Shown here one piece after another: positions 20,803-31,631 of a DNA stretch of 61,662 nt (the stretch's first letter is position 1; every line of letters starts with the position of its first letter). The stretch covers positions 1 through 61,662 of the forward strand of contig QCPI01000005.1 in assembly GCA_003212625.1 (NCBI GenBank). Direction: 5' to 3'. Both the position numbers and the translations under genes were made by a program. Origin of the DNA: Prochlorococcus sp. AG-436-J02 (lineage in GTDB: Bacteria > Cyanobacteriota > Cyanobacteriia > PCC-6307 > Cyanobiaceae). The notes below the pieces were generated by a model. It worked only from the letters and a program-made list of their open reading frames with translations, was not told the DNA's origin and made no database searches.

Positions 20803-22158
20803 TCAAACTGATTTAATTTTGTAATTATTAGATTGAGATTGAATCCACTCTTTTGATTGCTTTAAAAAAGCTACCCAATCAACTCTTTCTAGCTCAGCAG
20901 CTTTTGATACTAGTTGAGGAGCTTGTTGCTTAATAAGTTCTAAATCAGGCTGAGTAACGCCATTATTAAGAGCCATCCAATCGGCCATCGATCTTCCAAC
21001 CACTCTTGTTAAGTAAGCAGCACTCAAGGCCTGAATTGTTCCAGCTGCCACCCAAGAGGAACCATCAAGCTTTGCCAAGCTCAACAAGGACTGTCCACTC
21101 CATTCAACAACTCCTTGAGCAATTGCAGCCATTGCTAGCTGTCTAGAAACTGCCTCAAGTAATTCTGGCTTCATTTTGGAAGACCATATTTTTGACATTT
21201 CTTTGATCATCAAGCCATTAACAACTGCAACTGCAAGTAAATCAGTTGAGGCGACAGGGGAGGCGAACACAATACCAGCAACTATCCACTGAGATCTTGT
21301 TTGAATAACCTTGAATTTTTCCCTCCTTAATTTCTCTAAATCTTTTTGCCAAGAAGCATGCAATCGAGATAAAAGTCTTTGCTTAGTGATATCGGTATTT
21401 TTCTTTGGATTTTCAAGAAGTTTTTTAATTGGAGAGAGAACCGTTTCCATTTCAGTTTGAGATCCATTCCATTTCAATACTCTGTTATTCCATCTATCTG
21501 GTAATTGGGCCTCTAATGCATTTCGTTCATCAGGCCAATCAGTAGATTCTTTACTTGCAACCATTAGCCAGGCTGGCTGATCAGTAGGGATATTTTTAAT
21601 CCACAAAAGATCTGCTGCGCTCATTGGAAGTGCCAAAGAATAAACAATAAAATCTTGTTCTTGGATTAAATCTGGCAAAATCCAATTTCTATCTCTAACA
21701 GGAAGAGCTGGTGGAAAAGAAACTTTTATTTGTTTTTTGACTCCTAAAACTTTTTCCAATTCCTGTTTATCGGGTAATTTTACGCCTTTTGTTTTCAGGA
21801 AACCAATATTTTGATCTTCGCTTCTATCAATAATTTTTTGCAAGGAATTTATTCTTTCTTTTTTTAATTCACTTTGCTCCCCATCTTCAAGTAAGTACTC
21901 AAAATTCTCTAAAACGTCATGGCATCTTCTTACCCATCCCTGAACAGTGGAGGGTGCATCAAATGAAACCTTTCCTGGTTTTAAAAAATAAAAAATCAAG
22001 CCAAGTCCTAATAGCAAGCCCAATCCACCTCCAGGTATGTGGGCCACATCACTCAAAAACCATTGACCGGTAATTGTTAGCCCAATAAAAAGACTAATTT
22101 TCGAAATAGAAAAAGAAGTCAAAGAGAGAGGAGATTTTGTTAATGAATGATTTTCCAT
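20803..22158 (-). CDS. DUF697 (YcjF-like) membrane protein
   Basis: 451 aa. Two hydrophobic segments sit at about residues 20-60, a charged middle region follows, and the C-terminal DUF697 domain contains IVAGIVFASPVASTDLLAVAVVNGLMI and alanine-rich membrane helices ending in RVVGRSMADWM. In other bacteria DUF697 often follows a GTPase domain; no P-loop (GxxxxGKS) is visible here. Function unknown. It lies 71 bases upstream of the manganese transporter genes in the same direction, but that spacing does not require a shared operon. Confidence 0.78.
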   Translation of the reverse strand: MENHSLTKSPLSLTSFSISKISLFIGLTITGQWFLSDVAHIPGGGLGLLLGLGLIFYFLKPGKVSFDAPSTVQGWVRRCHDVLENFEYLLEDGEQSELKKERINSLQKIIDRSEDQNIGFLKTKGVKLPDKQELEKVLGVKKQIKVSFPPALPVRDRNWILPDLIQEQDFIVYSLALPMSAADLLWIKNIPTDQPAWLMVASKESTDWPDERNALEAQLPDRWNNRVLKWNGSQTEMETVLSPIKKLLENPKKNTDITKQRLLSRLHASWQKDLEKLRREKFKVIQTRSQWIVAGIVFASPVASTDLLAVAVVNGLMIKEMSKIWSSKMKPELLEAVSRQLAMAAIAQGVVEWSGQSLLSLAKLDGSSWVAAGTIQALSAAYLTRVVGRSMADWMALNNGVTQPDLELIKQQAPQLVSKAAELERVDWVAFLKQSKEWIQSQSNNYKIKSV

Positions 22159-22388
22159 ATTTCAATAATTACAGTTTCTTCTTAGCTAACTTTCATTTTA
22201 AAGCAAACTTTCCCTTAATAACCGCAAAGAAAGAAGGTTTTACGTTTTTAAAAAGAGAGATTTATACCTAAAGAAAATCTAGTTATTCCACTGAAATCAA
22301 TTTAATTAGATGTGAAAGTGCTAATCAAGATATTCAAATTTGTCGCAAAAGTACCGGCTATGCGTCACACTTGCCCCTATTGACAAAT

Positions 22389-22919
22389 ATGTTCATGGGT
22401 GATTCTTACACCAATAATCAGTCAGGTGGTGGCGATTTCCAAAACCAAAGACAAAATGGCCGTAATAATTTCAGAGGTGGCCGAGGTCCTAACAATAGAG
22501 AGGGAGGCTTTCGCATTCGCTTAAGTGATAATGAAATGCGAGCAGCTAGATCATTACAAGAAGCCTTCAATCTTCGTTCTACAGTTGCAGTTCTGGGTTT
22601 CGCAGTAAGAACTCTTGCTCAAATGCTTGAAGATGGAAACCTTGAAAACTTAGTTAACGAATATAGATCTCAAGCCCCTGCCAATGACCAAAGAAGAGGC
22701 AGGGGTAACAGGGGGACCTATAACGGTGAAAATAGCAATTCAATCAACACAAAGCCCAACCCTTTTGCAAGGCCAGAAAAACCAGTTAAAGAGCAAGAGG
22801 TCGCTGATACTGATCAGGCAAGCAATGTTGCTCAAGATCCTGAAAAAAAAGATAATGATCAAGAAACAGAAGCAAGTTCAAATGAAGATGATTCCACAAA
22901 TACAAGCGAGCAAGGATAA
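22389..22919 (+). CDS. RGG-rich small protein with ribbon-helix-helix-like core (unknown)
   Basis: About 176 aa. Residues 10-45 are Gly/Arg/Asn/Gln-rich with RGG-like repeats (NFRGGRG). A short conserved-looking core follows (FRIRLSDNEMRAARSLQEAF and the helix VAVLGFAVRTLAQMLEDG), then a long acidic, polar tail rich in Glu, Asp, Asn and Ser. The core begins like a ribbon-helix-helix DNA-binding strand; the flanks look disordered as in RNA-binding proteins. I do not recognise the family. Start uncertain: ATG at 22389 or 22395, or an upstream TTG at 22371; none has a good ribosome binding site. It abuts trpS with no gap. Confidence 0.7.
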   Translation: MFMGDSYTNNQSGGGDFQNQRQNGRNNFRGGRGPNNREGGFRIRLSDNEMRAARSLQEAFNLRSTVAVLGFAVRTLAQMLEDGNLENLVNEYRSQAPANDQRRGRGNRGTYNGENSNSINTKPNPFARPEKPVKEQEVADTDQASNVAQDPEKKDNDQETEASSNEDDSTNTSEQG

Positions 22920-23933
22920 GTGAATCAGAAGCGAGTCTTATCTGGTGTTCAACCCACCGGAGACGTTCATATTGGTAATTGGCTTGGAGCAATAAGAAAT
23001 TGGGTTGAATTACAAGAAAATTACGAAACATTTGTCTGCGTTGTTGATCTTCATGCGATAACCACTCCGCATGACCCAAAATCTCTTCATCAAAATTCTT
23101 TATCTACAGCGGCTTTGTATATCGCTTGTGGGATGGATCCTGATAAATGCTCAATATTCATTCAAAGTCAGATAAGCGCCCATAGCGAGCTTTGTTGGAT
23201 ATTAAATTGCTTAACTCCCTTAAACTGGATGGAGAGAATGATTCAGTTCAAGGAAAAGTCTATTAAACAAGGTGACAATGTATCCATTGGATTATTAGAT
23301 TATCCAGTTCTTATGGCAGCGGATATTCTTCTATATGACGCTGATTTGGTTCCTGTTGGAGAAGATCAAAAGCAGCATCTAGAGCTTGCAAGAGATATTG
23401 CTTCTCAACGCGTTAATTCAAAATTCGGAACAAAAAAGAATTCAATACTTAAAGTTCCAAATCCCTTAATTTTGAAAGAGTGTTCCAAAGTCATGAGCAT
23501 GACAGACGGAACAAAGAAAATGAGCAAAAGCGACCCAAATGAGAATAGTAGGATTAATTTATTAGACAGTCCAGATATAATTACTAAAAAAATAAAACGC
23601 GCAAAAACTGACTCAGAATTAGGATTAGAATTCGGAAATCCTTCCAGACCTGAAGCTGATAATCTTTTAACAATTTACTCAATAATTTCAGGAATAGGTA
23701 GAGAAAAAGCAGCTGAGTATTGTTCAGAAATGGCCTGGGGTAAGTTCAAACCAGAATTTACGGAGTCAATGATTAATGTTCTCAAACCTATTCAAGAAAA
23801 ATATAAAGAACTAATGAATGATCCAGAAGAGTTAAAAAGGATACTAAATAAAGGTAAACTTACTGCGGATGAGGTTTCTAAGTTAACATTAAATAGAGTT
23901 AAAGAAGCTCTTGGATTTTATTCAAGTTTGTAG
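22920..23933 (+). CDS. trpS: Tryptophanyl-tRNA synthetase
   Basis: Class I aminoacyl-tRNA synthetase of 337 aa charging tRNA-Trp. The HIGH-like motif is in GVQPTGDVHIGNWLGAI and the KMSKS loop is KKMSKSDPNENS, with a typical GEDQKQHLELARDIA segment between. The start is GTG directly after the TAA stop of the upstream gene (AAGGA-TAA-GTG), and the AAGGA inside the previous gene is the likely ribosome binding site, so the pair is coupled. Confidence 0.97.
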   Translation: MNQKRVLSGVQPTGDVHIGNWLGAIRNWVELQENYETFVCVVDLHAITTPHDPKSLHQNSLSTAALYIACGMDPDKCSIFIQSQISAHSELCWILNCLTPLNWMERMIQFKEKSIKQGDNVSIGLLDYPVLMAADILLYDADLVPVGEDQKQHLELARDIASQRVNSKFGTKKNSILKVPNPLILKECSKVMSMTDGTKKMSKSDPNENSRINLLDSPDIITKKIKRAKTDSELGLEFGNPSRPEADNLLTIYSIISGIGREKAAEYCSEMAWGKFKPEFTESMINVLKPIQEKYKELMNDPEELKRILNKGKLTADEVSKLTLNRVKEALGFYSSL

Positions 23934-23939
23934 AAAATT

Positions 23940-25865
23940 ATGCCAATAATTACATTACCTGATGGAACTGAAAAAAAATATAATTCCGCTGTCACAATTG
24001 ATCAAATAGCCTCAGAAATTGGTCCTGGTTTAGCAAAAGCAGCGCTAGCGGGGAGAGTGAACGGAGAGTTAATCGATACTTGTATTCCTATAACTCAAAA
24101 TTCTCATATACAAATTATTACATCTAAAGATGATGAAGGACTAGAAATTATTAGACATTCATTCGCTCATCTTCTTGGACATGCTGTAAAGCAATTATAC
24201 CCAGAAGCAAAAATGGCAATAGGTCCAGTAATTGAAGATGGTTTTTATTATGATATTTCTTATAAAGATACCTTCACTCCTGATGATCTTATCAAAATTG
24301 AAAAAAGAATGAAAGAGTTAGTTAATAGAGATTATAATGTTGATGTTGAAATAGTTAGTTCAGAGAAAGCAACGGAAGTTTTTACTGATAGAGGTGAAAT
24401 TTTCAAGCTAGATATAGTTAAAAAGATTCCCAAAGATGAAATCATAAAATTATATAAACATCAAGAATATATTGACATGTGCAGAGGTCCTCATGTTCCA
24501 AATACAAGGCATCTAAGAGTATTTAAACTAATGAAAGTATCCGGAGCTTATTGGCGCGGTGACTCTAATAATGAAATGCTGCAAAGAATATATGGAACAG
24601 CTTGGAAAAGCTCTAAAGAGTTAAAAGAATATATCTCTAGAATTGAAGAAGCTGAGAGAAGAGATCATAGAAAATTAGGGAAAAAGTATTCACTTTTTCA
24701 CTCACAAGAAGAAGCACCAGGTATGGTTTTTTGGCACCCTAAAGGGTGGACTATTTATAGAATTTTAGAAGATTTTATCAGGGAAACTATTACAAAATAT
24801 GATTATCTAGAAGTTAAATCACCGCAAGTAGTTGATAGGAGTCTTTGGGAAAAATCAGGGCATTGGGAGAAATTTAAAGAAGATATGTTTACTACAACTT
24901 CAGAAAACAGGGAATATGCTATCAAGCCAATGAATTGCCCATGCCACATACAAATATTCAATCAAGGTTTAAAAAGCTATCGAGATCTGCCTATTAGACT
25001 TTCTGAATTTGGCTCTTGTCATCGCAATGAGCCTTCAGGAGCACTGCATGGCTTAATGAGGGTCAGAAATTTTGTTCAAGATGATGCGCACATATTTTGT
25101 ACCGATGAACAAATCCAAGAAGAAGTACAGAATTTTATTGATCTAGTATTTGAGGTTTATAAAACTTTTGGCTTTGATTCAATTCTTATTAAGCTCTCAA
25201 CAAGACCAGAAAAAAGGGTTGGGAGTGATGCTATCTGGGACAAATCAGAAAAAGCATTATCTGAGGCACTTGATTCAAAAGGATTAGATTGGTCACTACT
25301 CCCTGGAGAAGGTGCCTTCTATGGTCCAAAAATAGAATTCTCCTTAAAGGATTGTCTCAATAGAGTATGGCAATGCGGAACAATTCAAGTGGATTTCTCC
25401 ATGCCTGAAAGGCTAAATGCAAGTTACATAGATATTACGGGAAGGAAACAAACACCTGTTATGCTCCACAGAGCTATTTTAGGTTCTTTTGAAAGATTTA
25501 TTGGCATCTTAATTGAGAATTATTCAGGAAATTTTCCTACATGGTTATCACCTATTCAAATAATGATTATGGGCATAACTGATAGAAATAATGAAGCATG
25601 TATTAGTGCTAAAGATAAATTAGTTAACTTTGGTTTCAGATCTGAAATTGATCTCAGGAATGAAAAAATAGGTTTAAAAATACGGGAACATACTATGCAA
25701 AGAATACCTTTCTTGATAATTATTGGAGATAAAGAACAAGAGAATAATCAAATCTCAGTAAGGACAAGGGAAGGAAAAGATCTTGGCAAAATGCCTATAG
25801 ATAAGTTTAAACTAATAATTGATGAATCAATTAGCAAAAAAGGTATACAAGTTAATAAAACCTAA
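23940..25865 (+). CDS. thrS: Threonyl-tRNA synthetase
   Basis: Class II synthetase of 641 aa. Domains in order: TGS (1-60), the editing domain with the [20 protein letters not shown] metal-like site, the catalytic core with the zinc-binding cysteine region [14 protein letters not shown] and motif 2 LRVSEFG-like [14 protein letters not shown], and a C-terminal anticodon-binding domain. Full length, so tRNA editing is expected. It starts six bases after trpS, in one run of aminoacyl-tRNA synthetase genes. Confidence 0.97.
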   Translation: MPIITLPDGTEKKYNSAVTIDQIASEIGPGLAKAALAGRVNGELIDTCIPITQNSHIQIITSKDDEGLEIIRHSFAHLLGHAVKQLYPEAKMAIGPVIEDGFYYDISYKDTFTPDDLIKIEKRMKELVNRDYNVDVEIVSSEKATEVFTDRGEIFKLDIVKKIPKDEIIKLYKHQEYIDMCRGPHVPNTRHLRVFKLMKVSGAYWRGDSNNEMLQRIYGTAWKSSKELKEYISRIEEAERRDHRKLGKKYSLFHSQEEAPGMVFWHPKGWTIYRILEDFIRETITKYDYLEVKSPQVVDRSLWEKSGHWEKFKEDMFTTTSENREYAIKPMNCPCHIQIFNQGLKSYRDLPIRLSEFGSCHRNEPSGALHGLMRVRNFVQDDAHIFCTDEQIQEEVQNFIDLVFEVYKTFGFDSILIKLSTRPEKRVGSDAIWDKSEKALSEALDSKGLDWSLLPGEGAFYGPKIEFSLKDCLNRVWQCGTIQVDFSMPERLNASYIDITGRKQTPVMLHRAILGSFERFIGILIENYSGNFPTWLSPIQIMIMGITDRNNEACISAKDKLVNFGFRSEIDLRNEKIGLKIREHTMQRIPFLIIIGDKEQENNQISVRTREGKDLGKMPIDKFKLIIDESISKKGIQVNKT

Positions 25866-25889
25866 ATTAATAAACGATTTTCATAGCCA

Positions 25890-26933
25890 ATGAATTTACT
25901 TGCTGGAGATCTAGGAGGGACTAAAACAGTATTAGCTGTTTATTCAAACGAGAACTATCCAAAAAAATTATTTAATAATTACTATGTTTCCTCAGAATGG
26001 AAATCTTTTGACTCAATATTTGAAGATTTCATCCAACAATTACCAAAACATATATCTCTTCCTGAATATGGTTGTATTGGAGTAGCGGGGCCAATAAAAG
26101 ATCAGACAGTTAAAATTACCAACTTAGGTTGGGAAATCGATTCGAAAAAATTATCTTTAATATCAAATATAGATAATGTTGAATTAATTAATGATTTTTC
26201 AGTTTTAGTTTATGGAATCCCATTTCTGAAGAAGGATCAATACGAGGTAATACAAGGTTCTTTTAATCCGGAATTCAAAAATGATGAGACATTAATCGCA
26301 ATTATTGGAGCTGGTACTGGTTTAGGAATGGCCAGAGGATTAATAAGCACTAAAAACATTTCTATACTTCCAAGTGAAGGTGGTCATCGGGAATTCTCCC
26401 CAAGAACTGAAGACGAGTGGGAATTAGTCAAATGGTTAAAAAAGAAATTAAATCTTCAAAGAATATCTACTGAAAGAATTGTTAGCGGAACAGGTCTTGG
26501 AATAATTGCAAAATGGAAGTTAGATGACCCAAATCAACAAAACCATCCATTGCATAATGTTTTAAAAAAAATAGATAAAAATGATTCAGAAAATCTTGAT
26601 TGGCCCGCAATCGTTTGGGAAAAAGCTAATAACAAAGACAAATTAATGTCTGAAGCTTTACAACTTTGGTTAAATGCTTATGGGTCTGCAGCTGGAGACC
26701 TTGCTTTACAAGAACTTTGCTCCTCTGGATTATGGATTGCAGGGGGAACTGCAATAAAAAACCTCAATGGAATAAACTCTTCTTACTTCCTTGATGCATT
26801 TAGTAATAAGGGTCGCTTTCAATCTTATTTAAAGGAAATTCCATTGGTTATTCTTAAAGATCCAGAAGCTACATTATTCAGTTCAGCTTGCAGAGCTCAC
26901 CTAATTGCCGAATCAAATGGGAGACTTAGTTAA
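25890..26933 (+). CDS. glk: Glucokinase
   Basis: ROK-unrelated bacterial glucokinase (Glk family) of 347 aa; phosphorylates glucose with ATP. The N-terminal phosphate motif LAGDLGGTKTVLAVYS, the sugar-binding INDFSVLVYG region, AIIGAGTGLGMARG and the PSEGGHREFSPR block are conserved. Begins 24 bases after thrS. Together with glgA and glgB in the window it fits reuse of glucose released from glycogen or taken up. Confidence 0.93.
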   Translation: MNLLAGDLGGTKTVLAVYSNENYPKKLFNNYYVSSEWKSFDSIFEDFIQQLPKHISLPEYGCIGVAGPIKDQTVKITNLGWEIDSKKLSLISNIDNVELINDFSVLVYGIPFLKKDQYEVIQGSFNPEFKNDETLIAIIGAGTGLGMARGLISTKNISILPSEGGHREFSPRTEDEWELVKWLKKKLNLQRISTERIVSGTGLGIIAKWKLDDPNQQNHPLHNVLKKIDKNDSENLDWPAIVWEKANNKDKLMSEALQLWLNAYGSAAGDLALQELCSSGLWIAGGTAIKNLNGINSSYFLDAFSNKGRFQSYLKEIPLVILKDPEATLFSSACRAHLIAESNGRLS

Positions 26934-26944
26934 AGGATAAAAAC

Positions 26945-27892
26945 ATGGGGCCGCCAAAAATAGGACAAACTGTCGTAGTAGAAGTTCCTTCTACTACTGC
27001 CAACATCGGACCAGGATTTGATTGCCTTGGAGCAGCATTAGATCTTTCTAATTTTTTTACTATTAGAAGGATTGAGGGCAATGGAGAAAGATTTGAATTG
27101 ATAATGGAAAGCACTGAAGGAAACCATTTGAGAGGAGGTCCTGAGAACCTTTTTTACCGAGCCGCACAAAGAGTTTGGAGAACGGCAGGTATAGAACCAG
27201 TAGCTCTTGAAGCAAGAGTAAAATTAGCCGTTCCTCCTGCAAGAGGTCTTGGAAGCAGCGCTACAGCAATCGTGGCAGGTCTAGTGGGAGCAAATGCTCT
27301 TGCAGGTTATCCATTGCCTAAAGAAAAGTTATTAGAACTGGCTATCGACATAGAGGGTCATCCAGATAATGTTGTCCCATCATTAATAGGAGGTCTTTGC
27401 GTAACAGCTAAAACTGCAAATGACAGATGGCGAGTAGTCCGCTGTGATTGGGATCAATCAATAAAAGCAGTTGTAGCAATTCCATCTATTCGCCTTAGCA
27501 CTAGTGAAGCAAGACGTGTCATGCCAGAAAACATTCCCATAAATGATGCAGTGATCAATTTAGGAGCACTTACTCTTCTGCTGCAAGGACTAAGAACTGG
27601 AAATGAGGATCTAATTGCAGATGGCATGCATGACAAGCTTCATGAACCCTACAGATGGGGATTAATTAAAGGTGGTCTGGAGGTAAGAGAAGCTGCGAAG
27701 GCTGCCGGAGCCTTAGGATGTGCAATTAGTGGAGCAGGACCAAGCATCCTTGCCTTATGCAAAGCGACTAAAGGCCGAGAAGTCAGTGTCGCGATGGTGA
27801 AAGCCTGGGAATCCGCTGGTGTCGCAAGTCGTGCACCTTTAATGAGCCTCCAGCTAAAAGGAAGCGAATGCATTTCAAACACTATTGGGTAA
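26945..27892 (+). CDS. thrB: Homoserine kinase
   Basis: GHMP kinase of 315 aa that phosphorylates homoserine on the way to threonine. The substrate strand VEVPSTTANIGPGFDCLG, the GHMP phosphate loop PPARGLGSSATAIVAGL, the EGHPDNVVPSLIGG block and the C-terminal AISGAGPSILAL are all present. It starts 11 bases after glk, with AGGATAAAAAC before the ATG as ribosome binding site. Noticeably richer in GC than its neighbours. Confidence 0.97.
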   Translation: MGPPKIGQTVVVEVPSTTANIGPGFDCLGAALDLSNFFTIRRIEGNGERFELIMESTEGNHLRGGPENLFYRAAQRVWRTAGIEPVALEARVKLAVPPARGLGSSATAIVAGLVGANALAGYPLPKEKLLELAIDIEGHPDNVVPSLIGGLCVTAKTANDRWRVVRCDWDQSIKAVVAIPSIRLSTSEARRVMPENIPINDAVINLGALTLLLQGLRTGNEDLIADGMHDKLHEPYRWGLIKGGLEVREAAKAAGALGCAISGAGPSILALCKATKGREVSVAMVKAWESAGVASRAPLMSLQLKGSECISNTIG

Positions 27893-27928
27893 TTCTACTC
27901 ATGAAAACGAACAAAAACTGATAACTTT

Positions 27929-29503
27929 ATGGCTGACCTGCCCGAAATCATGGATGCCAATCTGCATATGAGTATAGATTCTCAGACAGTATTTCCTTGG
28001 CTTTCACTGATTGTGCTCCTTCCAATTATTGGAGCATTGATAATGCCATTTCTTCCAGCACAAGAAAGCAAAAATTCTAATCTTCCAAGAAATATATCTC
28101 TGTTTATTTTATTGGCAGATTTTTTAATAATTTTAGGAACATTTGCAAATCTATTTGATCCAAGTAGCGAAAGTCTTCAGTTAGTTGAGAGACTTCAATG
28201 GCTTCCCTCTATTGGACTTGAATGGTCATTAGGAGTAGACGGAATATCAGCACCTCTAGTAGTTCTAAGTGGGCTAATCACGTTTTTGTCCGCAGCAGCC
28301 AGCTGGAAAGTCAAACAAAAAACACGATTGTATTTTGCTTTATTGCTTATACAAGCTTCTGCCCAAGCTTTAGTTTTCCTTTCGCAAGATTTCTTACTAT
28401 TCTTTTTAGCTTGGGAGCTTGAATTAGTTCCTGTCTATCTATTGATTGCTATTTGGGGAGGCAACAGAAAACTTTATGCAGCAACAAAATTTATCCTTTA
28501 TACAGCACTGGCTTCACTTTTAATATTAATCAGTGGGCTTGCTTTAGCACTTTCTGGAGATCAATTTACCTTTAATTTAAGTGAAATTGCATCCAAATCT
28601 TTTACTGGGAATTTTGGGATATTTTGTTATTTAGGTTTTTTAATTGGTTTTGGAGTAAAGCTACCTATCTTTCCACTTCATACTTGGCTGCCTGATGCTC
28701 ATGGAGAGGCAAATGCACCAGTTTCAATGTTATTAGCTGGTGTTTTATTAAAAATGGGAGGTTATGCTCTCCTAAGGTTTAACGTACAAATTTTACCTGA
28801 TACTCATTTAATACTTGCTCCAGCTCTAATTATCATTGGGATAGTAAATATTATTTATGGAGCCCTAAATGCTTTTGCTCAAGACAATGTAAAAAGACGC
28901 ATAGCCTGCAGTTCTGTAAGTCATATGGGTTTTGTTCTTGTTGGAATTGGTGCCGTTAATGCACTTGGGATAAGTGGAGCAATGCTCCAAATGATTAGCC
29001 ATGGACTTATTGCTGCCGCAATGTTTTTTGTCACCGGAAGCTTTTACGAAAGAACAAATACTCTTTCAATCCCCAATATGGGCGGCTTAGCAAAGGCTTT
29101 GCCAATTACATTTGCATTCTTTCTAGCCAGCTCTCTGGCCTCTCTGGCCTTACCAGGGATGAGTGGATTTATAAGTGAAATCACCGTTTTTCTAGGTATT
29201 ACAAGTCAAGAAGGATTCACTTCATTATTTAGATCCATAACAATCTTACTTGCAGCTATTGGACTAGTTTTAACTCCAATATACCTTCTCTCAATGTGTA
29301 GAAGAGTATTCTTTGGCCCTAGGATACCAGCGTTATCGATCGTCAAAGAAATGGATGCGAGAGAACTTTCAATTGGATTAAGCCTCTTAGTCCCTACATT
29401 AGTGATAGGTTTTTGGCCAAGAATTGCTATTGATTTATATGAGGTATCAACTAATGCTCTCGCACAATCATTAATTACCAATAACCTTGTACCAATAAGT
29501 TAG
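27929..29503 (+). CDS. ndhD: NAD(P)H-quinone oxidoreductase subunit 4 (NDH-1 chain D)
   Basis: Proton-pumping antiporter-like subunit of the thylakoid NDH-1 complex, 524 aa with about 14 membrane helices. Typical blocks are [19 protein letters not shown], the glutamate-bearing [39 protein letters not shown] and the lysine-bearing [18 protein letters not shown]. NdhD paralogues divide respiratory, cyclic-flow and CO2-uptake forms; order and sequence suggest the NdhD1 type, but this is inferred. The other window subunit is ndhL. Start could lie 21 codons downstream at another Met. Confidence 0.95.
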   Translation: MADLPEIMDANLHMSIDSQTVFPWLSLIVLLPIIGALIMPFLPAQESKNSNLPRNISLFILLADFLIILGTFANLFDPSSESLQLVERLQWLPSIGLEWSLGVDGISAPLVVLSGLITFLSAAASWKVKQKTRLYFALLLIQASAQALVFLSQDFLLFFLAWELELVPVYLLIAIWGGNRKLYAATKFILYTALASLLILISGLALALSGDQFTFNLSEIASKSFTGNFGIFCYLGFLIGFGVKLPIFPLHTWLPDAHGEANAPVSMLLAGVLLKMGGYALLRFNVQILPDTHLILAPALIIIGIVNIIYGALNAFAQDNVKRRIACSSVSHMGFVLVGIGAVNALGISGAMLQMISHGLIAAAMFFVTGSFYERTNTLSIPNMGGLAKALPITFAFFLASSLASLALPGMSGFISEITVFLGITSQEGFTSLFRSITILLAAIGLVLTPIYLLSMCRRVFFGPRIPALSIVKEMDARELSIGLSLLVPTLVIGFWPRIAIDLYEVSTNALAQSLITNNLVPIS

Positions 29504-29519
29504 TTTTTAAATCTAAAGA

Positions 29520-31631
29520 ATGACTTCAATGCAGCCAATAGAGCTATTAAAAGGAGAGGGCCTTCCTGATTACGATAAGATCACGCCTAACCAGATCAAT
29601 GAAAACATACCCAAACTTATAAAAGATCTAAATGCAAGATTAAATAAGCTAGAAGAACGACTTGATCAGAAGTTATTGAATAAACATTCTCTAAGTTGGG
29701 AAGAGGTAATGCCTCAACTTTATGAAATAGGTGAAAAGCTTAGATGGAGTTGGGGAGTTGTAAGTCATCTGAATGCTGTATGCAATTCCTCTGAATTACG
29801 TGAAGTTCATTCAAAGCAACAACCTAAAATCGTTAGGTTTATTAATCAGCTCGCTCAAAATGAAGTCATTTATAAAGCGCTCTTAAATTTAAAAAAGCAT
29901 GGAAATATGAAGGATGAAACGCAAATAAGAATAATTGAGACGGAATTAATAACTATGAAAAACAAAGGAATTGGTCTAGAGGTTGATGAAAAGACACTAT
30001 TCAATTTGCGCAGTGAACGATTAGCTGAATTGTCAACTACTTTTAGCAACAACGTATTAGATGCGACTAAAAATTGGAGTCTTTTATTAAGAAATCACTC
30101 TGAAGTCGAGGGTCTTCCTGAAAGAGCTCTTGAGACATTGGCTCTTGCAGCAAAAGAAGCTGGTGATAAAACTGAAGAAGGGAATGATCCAACAGCCTCA
30201 ACTGGCCCGTGGAAAGTTGGCTTAGATTTACCTAGGTATATTCCTTTGCAAACTTATGCAAAAAATAGACTCATTAGAGAGAAAGTTTATAGAGCCTTTG
30301 TAAGCAGAGCTAGTGATGGAAAGCTTAATAACAAAAAAATAATTGAAGAAATTTTAGACCTTAGAAATAAACAAGCAAGACAATTGGGATATAAAAACTG
30401 GTGTGAAATTAGCTTAGCCACCAAGATGGCTGATAATGAAGAAGCAGTGGAGACATTACTCGAAGAATTACGATCAGCTGCAATGCCTCATGCCGAAAAA
30501 GAACTTTCACAACTACGTGAGTGTGCCAAAAGGAATGGAGAAAACGAAGATTTTGAGCTGTCTCCGTGGGATATAAGTTTTTGGGCAGAAGTTCTAAGGA
30601 ATGAAAAATACGATCTTGACCAAGAAAAACTAAGACCATGGTTCCCTTTGGACCAAGTTCTTAATGGTCTATTCAATTTGTGTAAAAGACTATTTGAAAT
30701 AGAAATCGAAGAAGCAAGTAATACAGCACCTCTGTGGCATAAGGATGTACGTTTCTTTAACGTTAAGAATTTAGATGGTCAGAAAATTGCATCTTTCTAT
30801 TTAGATCCTTTCAGTCGCCCCGCGACAAAAAGAGGAGGCGCATGGATGGATGAATGTTTATGCAGAAATCAAAAAGAAAAAGATACTATTGTCCTACCAG
30901 TAGCCTATTTAGTCTGCAATCAAACACCCCCTATTGCAGACAAACCCAGTCTCATGAGTTTCGAAGAAGTAGAAACACTCTTCCACGAATTTGGTCATGG
31001 GCTACAACATATGCTTACAACTATAAATTACCCACAAGCAGCCGGTATTAATAACGTTGAATGGGATGCAGTCGAATTAGCAAGTCAGTTTATGGAAAAT
31101 TGGTGCTTAGAGGATCAAACAATTTCTGAGATAGCAATTCATTGGAAGACTAAGGAGTCATTAGCAGAATCTGAAATCAAGAAATTGAGGCTAAGCAGAA
31201 CATTTAATTCTGGGCTTGCAACTCTAAGGCAAATACATTTTGCACTTACTGATCTAAAACTCCATAGTCAATGGAATAAAGAAACAAAAATTTCCCCAGA
31301 TGAATTACGACGAGAAATTGCAAAAACTACAACAGTTCTTCCTCCTATTCCGGAAGATCAATTTCTGTGCGCTTTCAGTCATATCTTTGCTGGTGGATAT
31401 GCAGCTGGATACTACTCCTACAAATGGGCTGAGGTTCTAAGTTCTGATGCCTTTGCCGCATTTGAAGAGGCAGGCCTTTCTAATCAAGATGAAATCCGAA
31501 GAATTGGCAAAAGATATCGCGATTCAATTTTAAGTCTTGGTGGCAGTCGTTCACCTAATCAAGTTTTCAAAAAGTTCAGAGGAAGACTTCCTTCTACCAA
31601 AGCTCTAATAAGACATAGTGGTCTTGATTAG
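29520..31631 (+). CDS. prlC: Oligopeptidase A-like M3 metallopeptidase
   Basis: 703-aa cytoplasmic zinc peptidase that degrades short peptides, including signal-peptide remnants in related species. The HEXXH zinc motif is FHEFGHGLQHM (near residue 486), with the downstream glutamate in NNVEWDAVELASQFME. The N-terminal two-thirds is the helical M3 channel. Starts 16 bases after ndhD at ATG (29520); a second ATG three codons later is possible. Its TAG stop overlaps the lipase stop in TTAG. Confidence 0.94.
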   Translation: MTSMQPIELLKGEGLPDYDKITPNQINENIPKLIKDLNARLNKLEERLDQKLLNKHSLSWEEVMPQLYEIGEKLRWSWGVVSHLNAVCNSSELREVHSKQQPKIVRFINQLAQNEVIYKALLNLKKHGNMKDETQIRIIETELITMKNKGIGLEVDEKTLFNLRSERLAELSTTFSNNVLDATKNWSLLLRNHSEVEGLPERALETLALAAKEAGDKTEEGNDPTASTGPWKVGLDLPRYIPLQTYAKNRLIREKVYRAFVSRASDGKLNNKKIIEEILDLRNKQARQLGYKNWCEISLATKMADNEEAVETLLEELRSAAMPHAEKELSQLRECAKRNGENEDFELSPWDISFWAEVLRNEKYDLDQEKLRPWFPLDQVLNGLFNLCKRLFEIEIEEASNTAPLWHKDVRFFNVKNLDGQKIASFYLDPFSRPATKRGGAWMDECLCRNQKEKDTIVLPVAYLVCNQTPPIADKPSLMSFEEVETLFHEFGHGLQHMLTTINYPQAAGINNVEWDAVELASQFMENWCLEDQTISEIAIHWKTKESLAESEIKKLRLSRTFNSGLATLRQIHFALTDLKLHSQWNKETKISPDELRREIAKTTTVLPPIPEDQFLCAFSHIFAGGYAAGYYSYKWAEVLSSDAFAAFEEAGLSNQDEIRRIGKRYRDSILSLGGSRSPNQVFKKFRGRLPSTKALIRHSGLD

